DNA from: DUEN01 sp024277095
Lineage (GTDB): Bacteria; Chloroflexota; Anaerolineae; DUEN01
Length of the DNA: 10,768 bases
Reading direction: 5' to 3'
Assembly: GCA_024277095.1 (NCBI GenBank)
Contig: JAJRVX010000219.1
Coordinates: 1 to 10,768 of the forward strand
Part shown: one piece after another, positions 6,341 through 10,768 of the stretch
How the letters are laid out: the number at the start of each line of letters is the position of its first letter
How positions within the stretch are numbered: position 1 is the stretch's first letter
Notes under the pieces: generated by a model
Databases searched by the model: none
Seen by the model: only the letters and a program-made list of their open reading frames with translations
What the model was told of the DNA's origin: nothing
Made by a program: the position numbers and the translations under genes

Positions 6341-6582
6341 AGAGCGTGTCTGAAAATCCAGCAGCAAGATGTCTGAGGGTCCCCCGCAACTACCAGCGCC
6401 ACAGGGGGAGGTGCGGAGGGGGTCTCCCCTCCACGGAAACCCCACTTTTCCGGCCTGTACCTGCTTTTCTCGGCCCTTCCCGAAGGATCCAGGCCGAGGT
6501 CGCGCAGGTCGAAGGCGGAAGAAGGACTTTTTTCGGAGGGGTTCCCCACAGCAGAAGCAACGGCGCTCCTCAGGCACGCTCT
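6341..6582 (-). mobile_element. MITE-like non-autonomous element, copy B (inverted relative to A)
   Basis: This roughly 242-bp non-coding segment starts AGAGCGTGTCTGAAAATCC and ends CAGGCACGCTCT, so its ends are inverted repeats (AGAGCGTG, then C or T, then CTGA). Its reverse complement aligns with copy A from the end repeat through CCGGAAAA. It then carries about 80 extra bases (roughly 6358-6440) before the far terminus. The centre is a long imperfect hairpin: ACCTGC (6459-6464) with GCAGGT (6504-6509), and CTCGGCC (6469-6475) with GGCCGAG (6492-6498). It has no coding capacity and lies just after the MFS stop. Flanks CTA and TTA match at two of three bases, so a target duplication is possible but unproven. 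Confidence 0.65.
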
Positions 6583-6605
6583 TAGAGGAATACAGCTCCA
6601 CTGCA

Positions 6606-6636
6606 AAGGCCGGGGTTCCTGGAGAGCCCCGGCCTT
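6606..6636 (+). terminator. Strong terminator-like hairpin
   Basis: AAGGCCGGGG (6606-6615) pairs perfectly with CCCCGGCCTT (6627-6636). The stem extends inward by a T-G wobble, T-A and C-G, leaving a five-base loop. No clear T-run follows, so termination may be inefficient or factor-assisted. It most likely marks the end of the MFS transcription unit after MITE copy B. Confidence 0.6.
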
Positions 6637-6789
6637 CGCTTGCGATTCACCCGCACACGCCTCGCCCACGAGCCATCGCGAGGCCCCTTCACAAAACCTC
6701 TACCTCCCTTCCACGGGATCTCCACAACTCTCCGGCATACTAGAACCAGAGAGTTACATGACGGACGAACAGCGACCGAGAGATAGATC
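6637..6789. other. Intergenic stretch before the small membrane-protein pair
   Basis: No gene is supported here. It should contain the promoter of the two small genes. CATACT at 6736-6741 is a four-of-six -10 candidate without a matching -35 box. No other structure was recognised. Confidence 0.4.
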
Positions 6790-6800
6790 AGGAGGCGGAT

Positions 6801-6971
6801 ATGCGTGGTCGACGAGGTGGATTCGGCATCGGTGGACGTCGACGCTCACCGATCTTCCGTGGACGTAGACCCTTCTTCCGCCCGCTGTGGGGCGTAGGAT
6901 GCCTCCTCTGGCCGATGATCGGCCTGGGCAGTTTTCTCCTCCTGGCCCTGCTATTGGGCGGATTCCGATAG
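6801..6971 (+). CDS. Small Arg/Gly-rich single-helix membrane protein (56 aa)
   Basis: I do not recognise a named family. The 56-residue protein begins MRGRRGGFGIGGRRR, and residues 1-28 are strongly basic and glycine-rich. It then carries one hydrophobic helix (about 29-54, WGVGCLLWPMIGLGSFLLLA) with a cysteine at 34, and ends GGFR. The basic tail would be cytoplasmic by the positive-inside rule, or could touch nucleic acid or anionic lipid. The gene is supported by an AGGAGG at 6790-6795 five bases before the ATG, and by a clean basic-to-hydrophobic layout. It is also followed 62 bases on by another small membrane-protein gene with an excellent ribosome binding site. An overlapping ATG at 6758 is in a different frame and leads to a short, unstructured product. 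Function unknown; it could be a small accessory subunit or stress peptide. Confidence 0.7.
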   Translation: MRGRRGGFGIGGRRRSPIFRGRRPFFRPLWGVGCLLWPMIGLGSFLLLALLLGGFR

Positions 6972-7021
6972 AGCGAATCAACAGGGGACGAGCATTCCCT
7001 AAACGTATGGATGACATGAAC

Positions 7022-7029
7022 GGAGGTGA
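7022..7029 (+). promoter_or_regulatory. Shine-Dalgarno that decides the start of the 88-aa gene
   Basis: GGAGGTGA is a near-perfect anti-16S match, with its GGAGG core seven bases before ATG 7034. In-frame starts further upstream (such as ATG 7007 or 7016, or a start inside the 56-aa gene) lie on the wrong side of it. Confidence 0.7.
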
Positions 7030-7033
7030 CACC

Positions 7034-7300
7034 ATGTTGCGCACGATAGGACGTTTCTTACTGGCATTGACGATCGGCCTGCTGGTGGCCGTGGCGTTAC
7101 AGGCGCTCCTGGCGCCGCTGGGCTGGGGGCTGATGATGGGCGGCCCAGGGATGCGAGCCGTCTACCCCAATCTGTTGGGATGGCTGCTGGGTATCTTCCT
7201 GTACACGCTGATCTGGTTCTCGCCGATCCTGCTCACCATCACGTTGATCCACTGGCTGTTCGAGCCCAGAGTGAGCGAGACGGAGTCGTCCGGCAGCTAG
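7034..7300 (+). CDS. Small two-helix membrane protein (88 aa), unknown function
   Basis: I do not recognise a named family. From ATG 7034 the product is 88 residues, starting MLRTIGRFLLALTIGLL. Helix 1 spans about residues 5-30. A glycine/methionine-rich loop follows (WGLMMGGPGMRAVYPN). Helix 2 spans about 50-76 (LLGIFLYTLIWFSPILLTIT), and the end is a hydrophilic acidic tail, EPRVSETESSGS. This gives a small hairpin-like inner-membrane protein with both ends on the same side. The same frame stays open upstream to 6887, but those codons overlap the 56-aa gene and give a non-hydrophobic, proline-rich leader, so the later ATG is chosen. It is probably cotranscribed with the 56-aa gene. It ends in TAG 42 bases from the convergent kinase stop, with no terminator in the gap. 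Confidence 0.75.
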   Translation: MLRTIGRFLLALTIGLLVAVALQALLAPLGWGLMMGGPGMRAVYPNLLGWLLGIFLYTLIWFSPILLTITLIHWLFEPRVSETESSGS

Positions 7301-7342
7301 CCAACGGCTCGCCTGTGAGGATGACACATGAGCGGTGCCGAT

Positions 7343-8812
7343 TCACGAGGGGATGGGCAGAGTGAAGTAGATGGTGCTCCCCATCCCCTCGCCTGCGCTT
7401 TCCGCCCAGATCCGGCCGCCCTGTCCCTCTATGATCTCCCGGCATAGCGTCAGGCCGATCCCCATCCCCCCAAATCGGCGCGTTGAGCTGCCGTCCACCT
7501 GATAGAATCGATCAAATATCCTCTCCAGTTTATCCGGCGGGACCCCCACCCCCTGATCGGACACGGCCACGATGAGCTCCGATCCCTCTCGCCAGGCGCT
7601 CACCCGCACTTCGCCCCCCGAGGGGCTGAACTTGATGGCATTATCCAGCAGATTATCCATCACCTGATTCAACAGATCCGGAGCTCCCCGAATGGTGGGC
7701 AGATCCGGGGGGATATCCAGAACGATCTGAATTCCCGCCTCCCTCGCCCGCGGCTGCCAGCTCTTCGCCGTCCGCTCCAACCATTCGGCCGGCGATATAT
7801 CGATCTGCTCAAAGGCATTCGGGTCCAGCGTCTGGAGCGTGAGCAGCCGATGGACCATGAAATGCAGCCGCTCAGCGTTCCGAAAGAGGGCCTCGACCGC
7901 CTCCTCCTGTTGAGGGGTCAACGGCCCCAAACGCTTCTCCCGCATCAGCTCGGTGTACCCCCGGATCATGGTAAGCGGGGTGCGCAACTCATGGGAGACG
8001 TTCTGGATCATCTCATCCTTGGCCCGAATCGCCTCCTGCAACTGTTGATTGGATGCCTGCAGCTCGTCCAGCAGGCGTAACCGCTCTGCCACCGCGCCCA
8101 CTTGCCGTCCCACCGCCTCTACCAGGGCCATCTCCTCCGGAGACCAGGAGCGAGGCTCGGAAGATGCTACACCGAGCCCGCCGATGCGCCGTTCCTCAAC
8201 CAAAATGGGAGCGATGAGGGATGCAAGAATCCCAAACCGAGTCATAACCGGTCCCAAAGGCGATCGTTGACTACTTTCCGTCCGCCAATCTGCGACCGCC
8301 TGAGGCTCAGGAAGGGTTATCTGAGCCTCTAGAGCAACCTTCGCGATCTCCTGACTCAGCCCCGGTGGGAGATTCCGCTCAAAATGGATCACATCCGCAC
8401 CCGACTCCTGGATGACCCAGGCATCTCCCATCTCCACCCCCAGCACCTGCAATATGCGATCGAGGGTGCGCTGCAGCAGATCCTGCAAATCGGACGCCCG
8501 GGTGGCGGTTGCGATGATCTCGTTCAGCGCCTCCATATAAGCAGCCCGCTGTTGGGTCTCCTCCAACAGGCGGGCGTTCTCGATGGCGATCGCCGCCTGG
8601 CCGGCCAGCGTGCGGAAGAAGGCCACGTCCTCATCGGCGAAGCGCCTGGGCCGGGTGGTCAACAGATGCAGGATGCCGATGGTCTGATCCTGGATCACCA
8701 TGGGCACGCCCAGATACGATGCCAGGTTATCATTGCGGATGCGGTGGTGATGCATCTGCACCCGCTGATCCTGCGCCAGATCATAGATGGCGACGGGCTC
8801 CTTGCGATCCAC
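7343..8812 (-). CDS. Sensor histidine kinase, C-terminal fragment (GAF-GAF-HisKA-HATPase)
   Basis: This is the C-terminal part of a multi-domain sensor kinase. It shares the reading frame of the minus-strand fragment ending at 8831 and is separated from it only by one TAG. Numbered from GTG 8812, residues 1-85 are the second half of a GAF domain (YLGVPMVIQDQTIGILHLL, then FADEDVAFFRTLAGQAAIAIENARLL). A complete GAF follows (about 95-248). The HisKA helix pair carries the H-box SHELRTPL with His274. HATPase_c follows: N-box NLLDNAIKFSP (387-397), G1 DQGVGVPP (419-426), F-box RIFDRFYQVD and G2 GGMGIGLTL (448-456). All kinase motifs are intact; there is no receiver domain or membrane helix. GTG 8812 has no Shine-Dalgarno, and a start here would leave an incomplete GAF fold. 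Independent translation is doubtful, but the kinase core could function if expressed. It ends in TGA, convergent with the 88-aa gene. Confidence 0.85.
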   Translation of the reverse strand: MDRKEPVAIYDLAQDQRVQMHHHRIRNDNLASYLGVPMVIQDQTIGILHLLTTRPRRFADEDVAFFRTLAGQAAIAIENARLLEETQQRAAYMEALNEIIATATRASDLQDLLQRTLDRILQVLGVEMGDAWVIQESGADVIHFERNLPPGLSQEIAKVALEAQITLPEPQAVADWRTESSQRSPLGPVMTRFGILASLIAPILVEERRIGGLGVASSEPRSWSPEEMALVEAVGRQVGAVAERLRLLDELQASNQQLQEAIRAKDEMIQNVSHELRTPLTMIRGYTELMREKRLGPLTPQQEEAVEALFRNAERLHFMVHRLLTLQTLDPNAFEQIDISPAEWLERTAKSWQPRAREAGIQIVLDIPPDLPTIRGAPDLLNQVMDNLLDNAIKFSPSGGEVRVSAWREGSELIVAVSDQGVGVPPDKLERIFDRFYQVDGSSTRRFGGMGIGLTLCREIIEGQGGRIWAESAGEGMGSTIYFTLPIPS

Positions 8813-8830
8813 CAGCCAGTCAAGCAGGCT

Positions 8831-8833
8831 CTA
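8831..8833 (-). other. In-frame TAG (amber) codon splitting the sensor kinase
   Basis: Reading the minus strand, ...TTC ACG CTG GCC TAG AGC CTG CTT GAC TGG CTG GTG GAT... keeps one frame on both sides. The residues before it (EEEAFTLA) and after it (SLLDWLVDRKEPVAIYDLAQD) are the two halves of one GAF domain. Family members usually have a polar residue such as Glu or Gln here; GAG or CAG is one substitution from TAG. TAG also ends four other genes in this window, so it is a normal stop in this genome. Confidence 0.85.
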
Positions 8834-10768
8834 GGCCAGCGTGAAGGCCTCCTCTTCAATCAGCGTGCCATTGGGCAGGCGCATGATGAACACACGGGAA
8901 CGAAGCCGCCCTTCATCGAGAAGGCTGACGGCCACGGCGTCAGCGTCCAGCTCCCTGGGAACATGCTCCAGGACGACCTGGAGGATGTCGTGGATAGAGC
9001 GTTGCCGGATAATGGCACGATCGATCTCGTGCAACGCCCTGAGCCGCGTCAGGCGCTCCTCGGCCGTGCGATAACGCCAGGCGTGATCGATGGCCAGCGC
9101 CAGTTGTTCGCTCAACGCCTCCAGAGAGCGAGCATCATCCTGGGTCAGCGCATCACGGCGACGGCTGGCCAACACCAGCGCGCCCAGCCATTGGCTCTCC
9201 CCCTGCCCGGTGAGGACCAGCGGCACGCACGCCCAGGCCCGAATCCCCTCGCGCTCGACGAAATCGGAGGGCGGGTTTGCCTCGTCCAACCGGCTATGAA
9301 CCACATGAGAAACGCGCATCCAATCCGGCGGGTCGTCCCGCGGGAAGCTCATCACCCGAGAGCGAAACTCCTCAGAGAGGCCCCGCCAGGCACGCAGCAG
9401 AATGCGATCCCCCTCCACCAGGTAGATCCCCCCCAACTCCACATCCAGCAACGTCATGATCTCCTCGAGGATGCGGTTGAGGCGCTCATCCAGATCGAAG
9501 GTGTGCAGGATGGCGGCGATGATGCGGGCGCGAGCGGCCAGCTCGTCTCGCTGCCTGCGTAACATCTCCTCCGCCTGTACACGTTGCGTGACATCATTTC
9601 CGGTTGAGATAAAGTGCGTGATGTTCCCCTGGGAATCCCTCAATGGCGTGACGGTCTGGTCGTAGTAGAAGAACTCGCCGTTCTTCCTCCGATCCTTCAC
9701 CACAGCGCGAAAGACTTTCCCCGCCAGGATGGTGTTCCAAAGTCTCTCGTAATACTCGGGCGGCGTCTCCCCGGACCGGAGGATTCTCGGTGTTCGGCCG
9801 ACCGCCTCCTCTTTGCTGTACCCGGTGATCCGTTCGAAGGCGGGGTTCACATACTCGATCACCCCGTTGCGATCCGTGATGAAGACGATGTCCGCCGTCT
9901 GCTGAACCACACTTGCGAGCTTGGCAAGCTCCTCCTCCGCCCGCTTCAGCTCGGTGATATCGGTGAAGAAGCCCGCTATTCGTACGATACGGCCCTGCTC
10001 ATCCCTATGAACCGTGACATTGTGCAAGGTATGGATCTGCGTCCCGTCTTTCCTCACCAACACCAGCTCATAGTTCTCCAGGTAGCCCTTCCTCGTCAGT
10101 TCCTCGATCAACGCATCCCGCAGTCCCGGATCCGCGTACAACTCGCTCATCCGCTTCCCGATCAACTCCTCCGGGCCGTCGTATCCCAGCATGGCCACCG
10201 CCGCCGTGTTCACCGAGAGGATCTCGCCATCGGAGCCCACGATCAGGATCCCCTCTCGTGCGGACTCGAACAGGCTTCTGAGCTTCTCCTCACTCTCCCG
10301 CAGCGCCTCTTCCGCCTGTTTGCGCCCGGTGATATCCACCATCACGCCCCGTAGCCCGACGAGCCGGTCTCCCTCCAAAGCCACGGTAACGAGATCCCGA
10401 AGCCATACCGTGCGCCCGTCGGCGGCGATCATCCGGTACTCAATCTCATGCCCTCGCTTCTCCCGGGTGACGATCGCGTAGAACTCGACGACCCAACCCC
10501 GATCCTCCGGATGGATGTGGTCCTGCCAGAAGGTCGGCTCCGAAAGCCAGCGCTCCACGGGGTAGCCCAACAGGCGCTCCGCCTGCTGGCTGACGAAGGT
10601 GAACCGGAGAGGGGAGGCGTCGGCCTCCCATACGATGCCATCCACGGAGTGGATCAACGCCTCGTATCTCTGCTGTGATCGCCTCAACGTCTCCTCGACC
10701 CGCCGACGCTCGGCGTACTCGTCGGCCATCTCCAGGGCCGACGAGATGTGCTGAGCCAGATTCCTCAC
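8831..10768 (-). CDS. Sensor histidine kinase, N-terminal/middle fragment (3xPAS-GAF-half GAF), open at right edge
   Basis: This 645-residue fragment holds the sensory part of the same protein. The frame is open at the right edge, and the first residues (LAQHISSALEMADEYAERRR) look like the end of a preceding GAF or linker helix, so the gene starts outside the window. PAS/PAC 1 is about 34-153 (FVSQQAERLLGYP, HPEDR, VMVDITGRKQAEE). PAS 2 is about 158-276 (LRSLFESAREGILIVGSDG, FFTDITELKRAEE). PAS 3 is about 283-398 (VVQQTADIVFITDRNG, YVNPAFERITGYSKEEAVG, STGNDVTQR). GAF 1 is about 418-566. The first half of GAF 2 is about 577-645. Helical linkers of the ITxxKxAEExL type join them. No transmembrane segment is visible, so the sensor looks cytoplasmic; ligands cannot be told. 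The product stops at TAG inside GAF 2, so this fragment alone has no kinase domain. The gene is therefore probably disrupted, or needs readthrough or two-protein assembly. Confidence 0.85.
   Translation of the reverse strand: MRNLAQHISSALEMADEYAERRRVEETLRRSQQRYEALIHSVDGIVWEADASPLRFTFVSQQAERLLGYPVERWLSEPTFWQDHIHPEDRGWVVEFYAIVTREKRGHEIEYRMIAADGRTVWLRDLVTVALEGDRLVGLRGVMVDITGRKQAEEALRESEEKLRSLFESAREGILIVGSDGEILSVNTAAVAMLGYDGPEELIGKRMSELYADPGLRDALIEELTRKGYLENYELVLVRKDGTQIHTLHNVTVHRDEQGRIVRIAGFFTDITELKRAEEELAKLASVVQQTADIVFITDRNGVIEYVNPAFERITGYSKEEAVGRTPRILRSGETPPEYYERLWNTILAGKVFRAVVKDRRKNGEFFYYDQTVTPLRDSQGNITHFISTGNDVTQRVQAEEMLRRQRDELAARARIIAAILHTFDLDERLNRILEEIMTLLDVELGGIYLVEGDRILLRAWRGLSEEFRSRVMSFPRDDPPDWMRVSHVVHSRLDEANPPSDFVEREGIRAWACVPLVLTGQGESQWLGALVLASRRRDALTQDDARSLEALSEQLALAIDHAWRYRTAEERLTRLRALHEIDRAIIRQRSIHDILQVVLEHVPRELDADAVAVSLLDEGRLRSRVFIMRLPNGTLIEEEAFTLA

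Noticed and set aside
5033..6376. Plus-strand open frame of 447 codons in another frame of the MFS gene
   Set aside because: Arg/Gly/Pro/His-rich translation without hydrophobic helices, overlapping a gene with intact MFS motifs and running into MITE copy B.
6754..7044. Minus-strand open frame opposite the 56-aa gene
   Set aside because: No ribosome binding site or recognisable domain; the plus-strand 56-aa frame has an ideal ribosome binding site and a sensible membrane layout.
1910..7301. 13-base direct repeat GTCCGGCAGCTAG at about 1910 and 7289
   Set aside because: About one such match is expected by chance in a window this long, and the second copy is the coding end of the 88-aa gene.
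8831..8833. TAG read as pyrrolysine or as a reassigned codon
   Set aside because: Four other genes here end in TAG, so the codon is not reassigned. A soluble GAF sensor is not a known pyrrolysine protein, and nothing resembling a dedicated recoding element was seen.
8384..9562. Long plus-strand open frame (392 codons) opposite the kinase
   Set aside because: It is antisense to a gene with clear PAS/GAF/HisKA homology, rich in Gln, His, Leu and Arg with no recognisable motif, and has no ribosome binding site. It is a by-product of GC-rich codon use on the other strand.

Overview
The window is GC-rich bacterial chromosome. Compact operons, many dispersed palindromic intergenic repeats and a very large PAS/GAF sensor histidine kinase suggest a Chloroflexota (Anaerolineae-like, possibly thermophilic) genome. 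This is an inference from style and repeat content; there is no rRNA or marker gene to confirm it. No tRNA, rRNA, CRISPR array or complete insertion sequence was seen.

Layout, left to right. (1) Bases 2-1731, plus strand: the C-terminal half of an MFS transporter, a small four-helix membrane protein resembling b-type cytochrome-like proteins, and a TetR-family regulator whose ATG overlaps the preceding stop by 4 bases. (2) Bases 1732-2025: a cluster of consecutive hairpins, including a perfect 22-bp palindrome, then a possible promoter. (3) Bases 2026-2931: a TIGR01777/YfcH-type NAD(P)-dependent epimerase, whose start is best placed at a GTG because of its Shine-Dalgarno sequence. (4) Bases 2945-3121: a MITE-like element. 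(5) Bases 3204-4853: a dihydroxy-acid dehydratase (IlvD/Edd family). (6) Bases 4854-5087: a good sigma70-type promoter with a palindrome at the predicted transcription start and a long imperfect inverted repeat in the leader. (7) Bases 5088-6314: a complete 12-helix MFS transporter. (8) Bases 6341-6582: a second, inverted copy of the MITE-like element, followed by a terminator-like hairpin. (9) Bases 6801-7300: two small membrane-protein genes (56 and 88 aa), each with an excellent ribosome binding site. (10) Minus strand, 10768-7343: a multi-sensor histidine kinase (3 PAS, 3 GAF, HisKA, HATPase_c) that enters from beyond the right edge. It is cut into two pieces by one in-frame TAG codon in the middle of its second GAF domain.

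Most genes are housekeeping or accessory single units. The possible functional links are the TetR regulator with the membrane genes just upstream, and the two small membrane proteins as an operon. I found no convincing new multi-gene defence or mobile system. The most notable observations are the amber-split kinase, the paired MITE-like elements, the hairpin cluster and the small membrane-protein pair.
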